Below, piece by piece: positions 50,056-63,500 of a stretch of 64,000 nucleotides of DNA (its first letter is position 1; each line of letters starts with the position of its first letter). The position numbers were made by a program, and so were the translations under genes. This DNA comes from Methylotenera sp. (GTDB lineage Bacteria; Pseudomonadota; Gammaproteobacteria; Burkholderiales; Methylophilaceae). The notes below the pieces were generated by a model. The model was not told the origin of the DNA. It saw only the letters and a list, made by a program, of their open reading frames with translations, and did not search any database. The DNA is taken from positions 30,946 through 94,945 of the forward strand of contig JADGRO010000032.1 of NCBI GenBank assembly GCA_017880905.1, in the 5' to 3' direction.

Positions 50056-50674
50056 ATATGTAGTAAGTGTGTTTTTGGTTTTTTTAAACCTAGTGCTATT
50101 TTCAAATCTAGCTCTTGCTGACGGCGTTTCTAGCCTGCTCGATTTTTTTAATAACACTAACACCATGCGTGCGCAGTTTAGCCAAGTGGTAAATGACAAG
50201 CAGGGTCGTAAAGAGCAGGAAGTGGAAGGCACCATGCAGTTGCAGCGCCCGAATAAATTCCGCTGGGACTATAAAAAACCATATGAACAGCAAATTATTA
50301 GTGATGGCAAAGATGTATTTTTATACGATGCCGATTTGCAACAAGTTACTATTAGTGAGTTAAGTAAAGCGATAGGCTCAAGCCCTGCCGCAATGCTGGC
50401 GGGTGGGGGAAATGTAGAAAAAAGCTTTACGCTTAAAAATGCCGTACGTAAAGATGGCCTCTCTTGGGTGTTGGCGTTGCCAAAAGATAAAGAAAGTGGT
50501 TTTGACCGCGTTTTATTGGGTTTTAAGGCCAAAAAGTTACGTAAAATGGAGCTTTACGATAGCTTTAACCACGTTACCCTCATTACTTTTAGTGATGTAG
50601 AGCGTAACCCAGTGCTACAAGACTCCACTTTCCTGTTTACTGCTCCTAAAGGCGTTGACGTGGTTGGTGAGTAA
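50036..50674 (+). CDS. lolA: Outer-membrane lipoprotein carrier protein
   Basis: Periplasmic chaperone that takes lipoproteins from LolCDE to the outer membrane. The 212 residues have a signal peptide ([20 protein letters not shown]), then [40 protein letters not shown] and [15 protein letters not shown], typical of LolA. The GTG start overlaps the ftsK end by 20 bases; another GTG at 50048 would drop four residues. Part of ftsK-lolA-rarA-serS. Confidence 0.93.
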   Translation: MVQTVNKYVVSVFLVFLNLVLFSNLALADGVSSLLDFFNNTNTMRAQFSQVVNDKQGRKEQEVEGTMQLQRPNKFRWDYKKPYEQQIISDGKDVFLYDADLQQVTISELSKAIGSSPAAMLAGGGNVEKSFTLKNAVRKDGLSWVLALPKDKESGFDRVLLGFKAKKLRKMELYDSFNHVTLITFSDVERNPVLQDSTFLFTAPKGVDVVGE

Positions 50675-50760
50675 ATTCTTAATTGCGTGGCTAAATATTT
50701 TAGCTGACAACTTACCCTATAAACCAATAAAATAGACCCTTTAACTACAAGTGAAAATAA

Positions 50761-52068
50761 GTGAACAACTTATTTCAACCTGCCACACCACAAGCGCCAC
50801 TTGCAGAAAGGCTGCGTCCTAAAACATTAGACGAAGTCGTCGGCCAATCACACCTGTTGGGTGAAAATAAGCCGCTTCGTCTTGCGTTTCAATCAGGTAA
50901 TTTACCCTCTATGATTCTTTGGGGCCCGCCAGGTGTGGGCAAAACCACCTTGGCGCGAATTATCGCCAATACGGCAGACGCAGAGTTTATTCCTATTTCC
51001 GCCGTGTTATCAGGCATTAAAGATATTCGCGATGCGGTAGAGCGCGCCGAGCTTACTTTGCAGCAACATGGCCGCAAAACCATTTTGTTTGTAGATGAAG
51101 TACATCGCTTTAATAAAGGTCAGCAAGACGCCTTTTTGCCGTTTGTAGAAAGTGGCTTAATTACCTTTATCGGCGCGACAACCGAAAACCCTTCGTTTGA
51201 GGTGAATAGCGCGCTATTAAGCCGCGCGCAGGTATTTGTGCTAAATGCGCTATCTGAGTCTGAGTTGGCGCTGCTACTTGAGCGAGCGCGATTGCTAGTA
51301 GCAGAGAATATTACTATTGCAGACGAGGTGCGTGAACAAATTTTAGGCTATGCCGATGGCGACGCAAGACGCTTGTTCAACTTCCTAGAGAGCTTATTCA
51401 ATGCGGCTTCTGGAGCAAGTGTCAAGGAAATTGATGAAGCTTTTTTGCAGACGACGATGGCAGAAAAACTGCGCCGTTTTGATAAAGGCGGCGAAGCGTT
51501 TTACGATCAAATTTCTGCACTACATAAATCGGTTCGCGGCTCTAACCCGGATGCAGCACTATACTGGTTTTTACGTATGATTGATGGTGGCGCAGATCCG
51601 CTGTATCTGGGGCGTCGCATCATTCGCATGGCGATTGAAGATATTGGCATTGCCGACCCCAAAGCGCAGACGATGGCGCTGGAAGCCTGCCAAATTTACG
51701 AGCGACTTGGCTCACCAGAGGGCGAATTAGCGCTTTCAAACGCAGTGATTTATATGGCGGTTGCGCCAAAAAGCAACGCGGCTTACAACGCCTATAATCA
51801 AGCTAAAGCTTTTGTTGGGCAAGATAAATCGCGCACAGTGCCATTACACTTACGCAATGCGCCAACCAAGCTGATGAAAGCGCTGGATTATGGCAAAGAA
51901 TATCGTTATGCGCACAACGAGCCGGAGGCTTACGCAGCGGGCGAGAGCTATTTACCTGACGATATGACCCCACAACAATTTTATACGCCCACACCACGCG
52001 GCTTAGAAGGTAAAATAAGCGAAAAATTGAATCACCTTAAAGAACTCGATAAAAAAGCGAAAAAATAA
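50761..52068 (+). CDS. rarA: Replication-associated recombination protein A
   Basis: AAA+ ATPase related to clamp loaders, acting at stalled forks. The 435-residue protein has PLAERLRPKTLDEVVGQSHL, Walker A LWGPPGVGKTTLARIIA, Walker B TILFVDEVHRFNKGQQDAFL and sensor GATTENPSFEVN. The start is GTG 50761. The MgsA_C region in the last third includes HKSVRGSNPDAALYWFLRMI. A double-hairpin repeat separates it from serS. Confidence 0.95.
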   Translation: MNNLFQPATPQAPLAERLRPKTLDEVVGQSHLLGENKPLRLAFQSGNLPSMILWGPPGVGKTTLARIIANTADAEFIPISAVLSGIKDIRDAVERAELTLQQHGRKTILFVDEVHRFNKGQQDAFLPFVESGLITFIGATTENPSFEVNSALLSRAQVFVLNALSESELALLLERARLLVAENITIADEVREQILGYADGDARRLFNFLESLFNAASGASVKEIDEAFLQTTMAEKLRRFDKGGEAFYDQISALHKSVRGSNPDAALYWFLRMIDGGADPLYLGRRIIRMAIEDIGIADPKAQTMALEACQIYERLGSPEGELALSNAVIYMAVAPKSNAAYNAYNQAKAFVGQDKSRTVPLHLRNAPTKLMKALDYGKEYRYAHNEPEAYAAGESYLPDDMTPQQFYTPTPRGLEGKISEKLNHLKELDKKAKK

Positions 52069-52070
52069 GT

Positions 52071-52144
52071 TTGTCATTCCGTGCTACGACACGGAATCTA
52101 GCGACTTTAACGACTCTGGATACCGACTTTCGTCGGTATGACAA
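52071..52144. repeat. Two-hairpin intergenic repeat (REP/MITE-like)
   Basis: A 74-base element bounded by the perfect inverted termini TTGTCAT and ATGACAA. It holds two hairpins: ATTCCGTG/CACGGAAT around six bases (52076-52097), and ATACCGAC/GTCGGTAT around TTTC (52120-52139). This form is typical of dispersed palindromic elements. It may also reduce readthrough from rarA to serS. No second copy was seen in this window. Confidence 0.7.
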
Positions 52145-52163
52145 CAAAATTAAAAGGATTTAA

Positions 52164-54945
<2,782 letters not shown>

Positions 54946-54968
54946 AAGCTAACCTCGAAAAAATCGAT

Positions 54969-55646
54969 TTATTTCCAGCGCTCTTCTATTTTTCCATCAT
55001 CCGCTATCAATACTGCGTTGCATAAACCGTAAAAAATGCCGTGTTCAACCACACCGGGCGTATTGTTGATTAACTGATTAAGTGACGCTTCGCTGATGGA
55101 CTTATCGAAGGCCATGTCTAATACCAGGCTGCCATGCGAGGTAATTGATAAACCATCTTTTGCTACGTTTTGGCGCAAATCTCCTACGCCACCAGCGGCT
55201 TCTAGGCTACGTTTGGTGGTTTTCCATGCGAATGGCATGACTTCAATCGGGATAGCGTAATTAGTGCCGATGCGATCGACCAGTTTGCTTTTATCTGCAA
55301 CTACTAAAAACTGTTTGGCGGCTTTGGCCAGCAATTTTTCTAGCACCAAATCGTAGCCGCGGCCTTTAAGTAGCGTCATATCAGATGTGATTTCATCTGC
55401 GCCATCCACGTATAAATCGATTTCGGAAACCTGCGCGAGCGCGATGACATTTAAGCCCAAACTTTGCGCCTTAATCATGCTCACCTGTGAGCTTGCAATG
55501 GTGATGACTTTAAGATTTTCTTCCTTCTGGCGACGTGCCAGTTCTTCGATAAAATAATTAGCAGTCGAACCAGTGCCTAAGCCAACCAGCATGCCATTAT
55601 TGACGTATTTTGCGGCATGAATCGCAACAAGCTCTTTATCATTCAT
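54969..55646 (-). CDS. rpiA: Ribose-5-phosphate isomerase A
   Basis: Interconverts ribose-5-phosphate and ribulose-5-phosphate; in a methylotroph it also helps regenerate the formaldehyde acceptor. The 225 residues carry MLVGLGTGSTANYFIEEL, DLYVDGADEITSDMTLLKGR (catalytic Asp and Glu region) and FLVVADKSKLVDRIG. Intact. It lies 23 bases upstream of the mltF start and may share its transcript; it is divergent from mfd. Confidence 0.96.
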   Translation of the reverse strand: MNDKELVAIHAAKYVNNGMLVGLGTGSTANYFIEELARRQKEENLKVITIASSQVSMIKAQSLGLNVIALAQVSEIDLYVDGADEITSDMTLLKGRGYDLVLEKLLAKAAKQFLVVADKSKLVDRIGTNYAIPIEVMPFAWKTTKRSLEAAGGVGDLRQNVAKDGLSITSHGSLVLDMAFDKSISEASLNQLINNTPGVVEHGIFYGLCNAVLIADDGKIEERWK

Positions 55647-55768
55647 GATGTTAGTTCCCTCAATATTTTTATTATTGGCTAAATTGAATTTGGCATAATT
55701 GATGCGGCGCTCTTGCAGTTATAATAGGCAAAATCCAATCTTAAACCAAGCCATTTTCATACTCATTT

Positions 55769-58700
55769 ATGCAGTTAACACCGCCTATAAAGGGCAAAAA
55801 AAGCCGTTTTTCTTATCACGCCAATGGCTTAGATAGCTTATCTCTTGCAACACTTGCATGTCGCTTAAAAACAACAAAAACGCCATTAGTAATCATTACT
55901 TCTAGTGCGTTTGAGGCGCAGCGTTTATTAGATGAAGTCCCTTATTTTGCGCCAGATTTGAGCGTGCATTTATTGCCCGATTGGGAGACCTTGCCCTACG
56001 ATGTGTTTTCGCCGCATCCTGATTTAATTTCAGAACGATTAGCGACTCTGTATCAGATTAGCCAGAACCAATGTGATGTGGTCATCGTGCCAATTGCCAC
56101 GGCTTTGTTACGCTTGCCGCCCGTTGCCTATTTATCGGCGCATACGTTTATGCTCAAAAAAGGCCAGCAGCTTAATCTGGAGGCATTGCGCCATCAGTGC
56201 GCGCAAGCGGGCTACCATCATGTGTCGCAAGTCATTTCGCCTGGCGAATTTAGCGTGCGCGGTGGATTGATTGATTTATTTGCTATGGGTAGCGCGCTAC
56301 CTTACAGAATCGACTTGTTTGATGACGAAATTGAAACCATCCGCACCTTCGATATTGATACGCAGCGCAGTCTTTACCCGGTGCCTGAGATACGGTTATT
56401 ACCTGCACGTGAGTTTCCGTTGGATGAAGCGGGGATTACTAAATTTAGAAGTAACTTTCGTGAGCAATTTGAAGGCGACCCGCAACGTGCAACCATTTAC
56501 AAAAATGTGAGCAAAGGTGTGGCGAGTGGCGGTATTGAGTGGTATTTGCCATTATTTTTTGATGAAACTGCGACATTTTTGGATTACCTGCCAGATAATA
56601 CAGATATAAGTAACGCCAACATTTGCTTGCATGGCAATTGTGATAAAGCCGCACAGCAGTTTTGGACGGATGCAAGTTCAAGATACAGGCTACTGGCGCA
56701 CGACGCTGAGCGACCTATATTAAAACCTGAAACTCTGCTGATTAAAACGGATGATTTTTTTGCACAAACGCACGATTTCCCAAACTTAATATTAACACAA
56801 GAAGCTGGCAAGCCCTTGCCAGCCTTGGATATTGAGCGACGTGCAGAACAGTCTTTACATAAACTACAAGCGTTTATTCAATCTACTAAACAACGTATTT
56901 TAATCGCCGCTGAAAGCCTAGGTCGCCGTGAAACCATGGCGCAATTATTTACCGAGCATGGCTTAACAATTCCTACTTGTGAGACTTGGCAAGAGTTTGA
57001 AGGTAGTCAAGAACGATTAATGTTGGGCGTTTCGCCGTTACACAGTGGTTTCGCAGATGAAAAAATAGTCGTCATTACCGAGTCTGAGCTTTATGCTGGC
57101 ACCGTGCGCCAGCAGCGTCGCCGCAAGAAAGAAAAAGCGCGCAATACCGAGGGAATGCTCAAAGATTTATCTGAGTTGCATATAGAAGACCCCATTGTGC
57201 ACGAGCAGCAAGGTGTGGGGCGCTACAAAGGCTTGGTGAACTTAGATTTTGGTGAAGGCGAAACAGAATTTTTGCTGCTGGAATATTTTGGTGACGATAA
57301 ATTATACGTGCCTGTTTCGCAGCTATTTTTAATTTCACGCTACTCAGGCGGCCCGCCAGAAAGCGCGCCATTACACAGATTGGGCAGCGGTCAGTGGGAA
57401 AAAGCCAAGAAGAAAGCGCTTAAACAAATTCGTGATACCGCGGCTGAGTTGCTTAATCTCTATGCACAGCGCGCCGCACGGCGTGGACATGCTTTTACGT
57501 TAAGCTTGAAAGATTACGAAGCGTTTTGTGAAGGTTTTCCGTTTGAAGAAACGCCGGATCAATTGGAAGCCATTGAAAACGTCATCAAAGACATGCAGTC
57601 AGGCCGCCCGATGGATAGGTTGGTGTGTGGCGATGTAGGCTTTGGTAAGACGGAAGTCGCGCTACGCGCTGCCTTTGTGGCCGTGATGGGCGGCAGGCAA
57701 GTGGCGGTGCTGGTACCCACCACGCTATTAGCTGAGCAACATTATCAAAACTTTTGTGACCGCTTTGCCGAATGGCCGATAAAAATTGCAGAAATTTCAC
57801 GTTTTAGAACGGCTAAAGAACAAACACAAGCTCTGGCAGACTTGGCTGCAGGCCGCGTCGATATTATCATTGGCACGCACAGGCTCATTCAAAAAGATGT
57901 GAAATTTAAAAACTTAGGCTTGGTGATTTTGGATGAAGAACACCGCTTTGGTGTGCGCCAAAAAGAGCAGCTTAAAGCCATGCGTGCCGAGGTGGACGTG
58001 CTCACGCTCACTGCCACGCCTATTCCGCGCACATTGAGCATGGCGATGGAAGGTTTACGTGAATTCAGCGTCATCGCCACGCCGCCACAGCGGCGACTGA
58101 GCATTAAAACATTTGCCACTTTTTATGGCGAAGGCATTATCCGTGAGGCGGTGATGCGTGAATTTAAACGCGGCGGACAAGTGTACTTTTTGCATAATGA
58201 AGTTGATACCATTTTTGTGATGTGTGAAAAGTTAGAAAAAATTGTGCCTGAAGCGCGTATAGCCATTGCCCACGGTCAATTGCGCGAGCGCGAGTTGGAA
58301 TCGGTGATGCGCGATTTTTATCAGCAGCGCTTTAATTTGCTGCTATGCACCACTATTATCGAGACGGGCATTGACGTGCCGACAGCCAACACCATTATTA
58401 TCAATCATGCCGATATGTTTGGGCTCGCACAATTGCACCAGCTGCGCGGCCGGGTAGGGCGTAGCCATCACCAAGCGTATGCCTATTTGCTCACGGATGA
58501 ACACCGCAAAATCACGCCGCAAGCGCAAAAACGCTTGGATGCGATTCAATTACTGGAAGACTTAGGTGCAGGCTTTCACTTGGCTATGCACGATTTAGAA
58601 ATTCGCGGTGCGGGAGAGCTGCTGGGCGATTCGCAAAGCGGCGAAATGCAAGAAATTGGCTTTTCGCTGTACTCTGATATGCTCAATCATGCAGTCAAAC

Positions 58701-59176
58701 AACTTAAAGCGGGTAAAGAACCTGATTTAAACGCGCCATTGGGAGTGACGACAGAAATCAATCTACATGTGCCAGCTTTACTCACCAATACTTACTGCCC
58801 AGACGTGCACGAACGCCTAGTGCTATATAAGCGACTTGCCAATGCCAATACTGATGACGAATTAGATACCTTGCAAGAAGAACTGATTGACCGCTTTGGC
58901 TTGCTGCCAGAACAGGGCGAAGCGCTGCTCGCCTGCCACAGGCTGCGTCTTGCCGCAAAGCCATTAGGCATTAACAAAATAGATGCGTCGGATAGCGCAA
59001 TTCAACTCAATTTCTCTCAAAATACTGAGCTAGACCCAATGAAGTTAATCGACTTGCTGCAGCGCGATCGCCGTTGCCGCATGAATGGACCGGATAAATT
59101 GCGGGTTACGGTACAATTAGGAAATTTGGCACATAAGACTGAGTTTGTAAAAACATTATTAAAGGAATTTGTTTAG
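55769..59176 (+). CDS. mfd: Transcription-repair coupling factor
   Basis: Removes RNA polymerase stalled at lesions and recruits UvrA. The 1135 residues include a UvrB-homology region (about 1-350), an RNA-polymerase-interacting CarD/RID domain (EDPIVHEQQGVGRYKGLVNL), a superfamily 2 motor with VCGDVGFGKTEVALRAAF and ILDEEHRFGVRQKEQLKAMR, TATPIPRTLSMAMEGLRE, and the C-terminal TRCF domain. The length is normal for proteobacteria. Confidence 0.97.
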   Translation: MQLTPPIKGKKSRFSYHANGLDSLSLATLACRLKTTKTPLVIITSSAFEAQRLLDEVPYFAPDLSVHLLPDWETLPYDVFSPHPDLISERLATLYQISQNQCDVVIVPIATALLRLPPVAYLSAHTFMLKKGQQLNLEALRHQCAQAGYHHVSQVISPGEFSVRGGLIDLFAMGSALPYRIDLFDDEIETIRTFDIDTQRSLYPVPEIRLLPAREFPLDEAGITKFRSNFREQFEGDPQRATIYKNVSKGVASGGIEWYLPLFFDETATFLDYLPDNTDISNANICLHGNCDKAAQQFWTDASSRYRLLAHDAERPILKPETLLIKTDDFFAQTHDFPNLILTQEAGKPLPALDIERRAEQSLHKLQAFIQSTKQRILIAAESLGRRETMAQLFTEHGLTIPTCETWQEFEGSQERLMLGVSPLHSGFADEKIVVITESELYAGTVRQQRRRKKEKARNTEGMLKDLSELHIEDPIVHEQQGVGRYKGLVNLDFGEGETEFLLLEYFGDDKLYVPVSQLFLISRYSGGPPESAPLHRLGSGQWEKAKKKALKQIRDTAAELLNLYAQRAARRGHAFTLSLKDYEAFCEGFPFEETPDQLEAIENVIKDMQSGRPMDRLVCGDVGFGKTEVALRAAFVAVMGGRQVAVLVPTTLLAEQHYQNFCDRFAEWPIKIAEISRFRTAKEQTQALADLAAGRVDIIIGTHRLIQKDVKFKNLGLVILDEEHRFGVRQKEQLKAMRAEVDVLTLTATPIPRTLSMAMEGLREFSVIATPPQRRLSIKTFATFYGEGIIREAVMREFKRGGQVYFLHNEVDTIFVMCEKLEKIVPEARIAIAHGQLRERELESVMRDFYQQRFNLLLCTTIIETGIDVPTANTIIINHADMFGLAQLHQLRGRVGRSHHQAYAYLLTDEHRKITPQAQKRLDAIQLLEDLGAGFHLAMHDLEIRGAGELLGDSQSGEMQEIGFSLYSDMLNHAVKQLKAGKEPDLNAPLGVTTEINLHVPALLTNTYCPDVHERLVLYKRLANANTDDELDTLQEELIDRFGLLPEQGEALLACHRLRLAAKPLGINKIDASDSAIQLNFSQNTELDPMKLIDLLQRDRRCRMNGPDKLRVTVQLGNLAHKTEFVKTLLKEFV

Positions 59177-59201
59177 GAAAACTAAAGGATAGAAAGAAAG
59201 T

Positions 59202-59816
59202 ATGCTAGAAAAATTTATCGCAGTTGTTGCCGCTTGGATTATGGGCGTGATATCCGGTATGGGTTATGGCGGAGTTGTGCTGCTGATGGCAATTGAATCG
59301 GCGTGTATTCCACTACCATCCGAAATCATCATGCCATTTGCCGGTTTTTTGGTGAGCAAGGGTGAGATGACATTGCTCGGCATCGCGCTGTCAGGCGCTT
59401 TAGGCTGTGTGCTTGGCTCGGTCCCCGCTTATTACTTGGGCATGTTTGGTGGCAGGCCGTTGGTAGAAAAATACGGCAAATACGTATTAATTTCGCACAA
59501 AGATTTGGATATGGCCGATCGCTGGTTTGCGCAACACGGTGAAATCATTATTTTTATCGCGCGCTTATTGCCTGCCGTACGCACGTTTATTGCCTTCCCG
59601 GCCGGTGTGGCGCGCATGAACATGCCAAAATTTATCGCTTATACCTTTATGGGCTCGTTCATTTGGTGCGGGGTGTTAGGTTACGCCGGCATGAAAGCAG
59701 GCGAAAACTGGGTAAGCTTAAAAGTTTACTTCCACCAATTTCATTACGTGATTGCAGCGGTAAGTTTGATTTTTGTGGTGTGGTATATCCGACGGCATTT
59801 TAAGAATGAGAATTAG
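59202..59816 (+). CDS. DedA family membrane protein
   Basis: Inner-membrane protein of 204 residues of the DedA/VTT family, linked to lipid (undecaprenyl phosphate) flipping and envelope homeostasis. Signs are LLMAIESACIPLPSEIIMPF with the conserved Glu, YYLGMFGGRPLVEKYGKYVL and IIFIARLLPAVRTFIAFPAG, the family's FxxRxxPxxR. It follows mfd by 25 bases and overlaps the convergent 75-residue gene by four. Confidence 0.92.
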   Translation: MLEKFIAVVAAWIMGVISGMGYGGVVLLMAIESACIPLPSEIIMPFAGFLVSKGEMTLLGIALSGALGCVLGSVPAYYLGMFGGRPLVEKYGKYVLISHKDLDMADRWFAQHGEIIIFIARLLPAVRTFIAFPAGVARMNMPKFIAYTFMGSFIWCGVLGYAGMKAGENWVSLKVYFHQFHYVIAAVSLIFVVWYIRRHFKNEN

Positions 59817-60040
59817 AGAGAGTGTTTGTACCCCAGGCACGCGTCCTCAATATCGGCACGATTAATCAAAAGATTGTTTGGCCCCTCGATTTTCCAAACT
59901 ATAGCATTATTAGCAATGAGCTTACATGACTTGCCAATAGCCTCGTCTCTTGTTTCGCAAACTATAGGCATTAATCTGGAGAAGTCAGGTAATTGCTCTT
60001 GTGGTAGTGGCACATCGGTATAAAAAATTGAAAAAAACAC
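59813..60040 (-). CDS. Small protein of unknown function, second gene of RHH module
   Basis: Protein of 75 residues. GTG 60040 is preceded by GAGGA at good spacing, which supports translation. The chain (SRLMPIVCETRDEAIGKSCK, AIVWKIEGPNNLLINRADIE) looks like a compact alpha-beta fold without membrane helices. I do not recognise the family. It follows the ribbon-helix-helix gene by 43 bases on the same strand and is probably cotranscribed, so it may be that protein's partner or cargo. Confidence 0.6.
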   Translation of the reverse strand: MFFSIFYTDVPLPQEQLPDFSRLMPIVCETRDEAIGKSCKLIANNAIVWKIEGPNNLLINRADIEDACLGYKHSL

Positions 60041-60083
60041 GGATTTTCCTCTGTAGGTCGCAGTAGCTTACGTATTCTCTCTA

Positions 60084-60353
60084 TTAGATGGATTCCGCTA
60101 AATTTTCGTTATCTGAATTGAATCTCGAAGCTCTGAGTTGAAGCGCACGAGCAGCAGCTTTCTGTATCATTGAACGGGCAACTTCTTGATCTAACTCTTC
60201 TTCAATCCAATTATCAATAGCATGCTCAAGTAGATCGAATAGCAGTTCCTGTTTCGATGCCCAAGTTCTCGGGTATTGTGTTTTAAGGTGGCGGTGAAGC
60301 TCCTCCAGCTTAGCAATCGTCGTTATAGGAAGTCGAACACTGTAGGTCTTCAT
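60084..60353 (-). CDS. Ribbon-helix-helix (CopG/Arc-like) DNA-binding protein
   Basis: From ATG 60353 the protein has 89 residues: MKTYSVRLPITTIAKLEELH is a ribbon-helix-helix start, followed by SKQELLFDLLEHAIDNWIEE as second helix. The tail EVARSMIQKAAARALQLRAS is basic and helical. AAGG stands nine bases before 60353. The frame is open to 60467, with other ATGs at 60386 and 60434, but the promoter's predicted start lies near 60461, so the longest form is unlikely. Proteins of this kind repress their own operon, often as antitoxins; direct repeats lie at the predicted start point. Confidence 0.7.
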   Translation of the reverse strand: MKTYSVRLPITTIAKLEELHRHLKTQYPRTWASKQELLFDLLEHAIDNWIEEELDQEVARSMIQKAAARALQLRASRFNSDNENLAESI

Positions 60354-60444
60354 ATAATTTAGCCTTACGAAATTATCATAAGTCATCGTTTTCAGACTAT
60401 TCCTTGATCGCGCTTTTTCAACGAATTTATTCATATAAATTAAC

Positions 60445-60467
60445 AATGTAAGCAATAATGTAAGCAA
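60445..60467. repeat. Direct repeat, candidate operator of the RHH module
   Basis: AATGTAAGCAA occurs twice with a 12-base period (60445-60455 and 60457-60467), immediately downstream of the -10 hexamer and over the expected start point. Ribbon-helix-helix repressors bind such tandem sites. Confidence 0.55.
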
Positions 60468-60495
60468 ATTATATCGAATTTATGGATGTTGTCAA
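60468..60495 (-). promoter_or_regulatory. Sigma-70 promoter of the RHH module
   Basis: On the minus strand TTGACA (60490-60495) and TATAAT (60468-60473) are both perfect hexamers, 16 bases apart. This is the cleanest housekeeping promoter seen in the window. It lies just past the helicase gene stop and reads toward the RHH gene. Confidence 0.75.
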
Positions 60496-60503
60496 GTAAG
60501 CGT

Positions 60504-63500
60504 TTAGTCAATTTCAACCAACTTACCCAAACTCAAAAAAAACACGGCTTTTTTAATCGGCAAGTTTTCGTGTAAAAATAAACTGGCATAGCGCTCCAGT
60601 TGGGGGCGATGCTGTTCTACGGCAATTTTTAAATTAGCGTTTTTATCCGCCGAAGTCAATTTGTAATCAATAATCCAGCGCGTTTTTGTTTTGGTAAGTA
60701 AGTCCTCATCAGTAAAAGTCAGGTCGATGCGATGTTCTTGTAACTGGTTATTTTCGTCAATTGTTGTGATGCTTAATTCTGCTTGGCTGGATGCTCTAGG
60801 AGCAAATATCCATAGGCCTTCTGGGCTAGTGATGGTTTTTTTCAGCGCTGCAATAATGTCTGGTACTTGCTTTTCAACTTCATTTTTAGCGTGACTTTGT
60901 TGCAAAAGCCAAAACTGCATGGCCTGCGAGCAAGTTTCTATGCGGCTTACAGGCCAGTGCTCCAAACCGGTATTGGCAATCATTTCCATGTACAAATGCG
61001 CGAGTGAGCCAGCGTCAGCCACAAGATTTAAATTGGGCGGAGGCAAACTTATCTTAGCTTGCGGTATATTTGGTGTAATTGTGGAGGTTTTATCTGATTG
61101 TAATAACATAGGCATTTGTGGATAATTTAAGCGTATCAAGCGCGGTGTGAAGTTTGCAATATTATCTTTTGGGCTGGTTGCGTTTTCAACTGATTCAGCA
61201 GCTTCAAAGTCTTGTTTCACCGCAGACCACAACAAGTCCAGATATGAATTTTTTATAGGATTGATTTCACCTTTTTCAGTTTGATTGGCAATGCCCACCA
61301 AGTGCAATTTTCGCTTTGTGCGCGTAACCGCCACGTAGAGTACGCGCGCATTCTCATTTGCATCGCGCTCATTTTCAAGTGATTCCAGATAATCGTAAGG
61401 GCTTACACAATTCTTATCACGCGCTCCCTTTGGAATATAAGGAGCAGCAAGCAGCTCAGGACGTTCCTCCACTGTAACTTCTTCCCATAACACCAGCGGT
61501 TTATTACTATTGTTGCCACCACCTTTCGCGCCTAGGCCAGGTAAAATCACGGTATCAAATTCCAAGCCTTTAGATTTATGTATCGTCATCATTTGCAAAT
61601 CACCGCCGTGACTATCGGGCGTGGCGAATAGTTTGGTGATTTCTGCATCCATGCGCTCGGGCGAAAACTGATTGCTGCGGTCTAAGTCATCTAAACAGGC
61701 AAAAAAGGCTTGCACATCCACAATATCGCTTTGCTCCCACAAACATGCTGTACCATTCAACATTAGCCAGATGCCGCGAATCCAGCGGCTCACATTGACG
61801 CGACCTTGCGTAGCAAACGCTTCTGCAAAAATATCACGTACGTGTTTTAGCCGCGCTTGCCCATCGGCAGACAAGCGATTCACGACTTCATCATTTTGCA
61901 TTAAAGCCCAAATCGTGCTGTGATGATTGCTGCCCGCTAACGCATGCAAATCGTGTAAAGTGAGGCCGCACCAAGGCGCGCGCAGAATCGCCAGCCAATG
62001 CACGCGGTCTGCGCGGTGGTGCAGGGCGTGCGTGAGCGCGAGTAAATCTTGCACAATTTGGCGGCCTTGCAGCGCTTCAATCTCTACCGCTTGAAATGCA
62101 ATGTTTTTGTGTTTTCGCCGTAATTTTGTAACCAGCGGCGCCAGATGTTTTTTAGCGCGTACTAAAATGGCGATTTTTTTACCTGGATTTTCAGCTTGTT
62201 CACGTTGAATAATGCGAATCACCGCCTCAGCCTCGCGCTGGTTGACGGCCTCTAGCGATTCGCTAGCTCGTTTTAAAATAGAATGAACTTCAACTCCCGC
62301 TTGAGGCTCATGGTTATTAGGGTCTGCGATGAATGGGCGGTAATGGATTGCACCTTGCGTCTCATTATCAAACGCGGGAAAAATGTGCGCAAAAGTTTCG
62401 TTAATCCAATCCACGATAGGCGGGCAGGAGCGGTTATTGCGATAAAGTTGTAACTTATGTAGTTGAATGTCGCCAATGCCGCGTGAGGCAGCATGAATAA
62501 ACTGTGCGACGTTGGCTTTGCGAAAGCGGTAGATGGATTGCATGGGGTCGCCCACGCAGAATAAAGTGCGGCCATCATCCATTTGCCAGCCTAGTGTGAG
62601 TTGCTCCAAAAGCGTAATTTGGCTGGGGCTGGTATCTTGAAATTCATCTACAAGCAAGTGCTTAATTTGATAATCCAATTTCAAGGCTAATTGGGTTGGT
62701 TCGCCGAAATTATTGGTGAGTGCTTGAGTTGCGCGCTGAGCAATTTCGACAAAATCAACTTCGCCTGTACGTTGAAACACTAGCCATAACTGCGCCACAG
62801 CCAAATTGAGCAATTTGGAAAGGGAAGTGATAATCTGCCAGCTTGTTTCATCATTAGTTAAGCTAGGCAACGAGCGTACGCGATGTAAAGGCGCCAGATC
62901 ATTAATCGCCGCAATTACTTCCACCAAAGCTAGTTTCTGCGCACGGCCATCATCAGTAGGCGGAAAGCCAAATTTCACATTAAGACCCGATTCTTTGCGT
63001 GGTTCGCCTTTGTCTGTGAGTAATAAATCCGCCAGTGCGCACCACATCGACAAGGTTTCTGGCTTTGCAAATATTGGCGTTTCCCAATCTAATAAAAGTG
63101 CGACGCTGTCATCACAAGGCAGATTGGAGGCAGCAAAACGTGCGATAGGCATTATTAGCTGTTGAAATGCCAGCGGTAGCGCATCGGCGGCGGCTTGCAG
63201 TTCTTGTTCAACTAAATAGCGTAAAGTATTTTGTAGCTGCTCGGAATCAACTTCATGCTGCGCTTGATGCAGCCATTGGTCGCGCTTTGCCAGCATTTTT
63301 ACCAGCAAATTTGTTAGCTGATTTGCGTCGTTATCCACATAACCTAAGGCCGCTTTTACCACGCTGCTATGCGTGTTATCCTCTAGCAAAGCTAGAGTCT
63401 GTGCGGCCGCCTGCGCGTAAAGTGCATCAGCGTTTTCAGTTACACTTGGCTGCGCACCAAAACGGCTCATCAGTGGCATTTGCCTTGCTAGATGCGCGCA

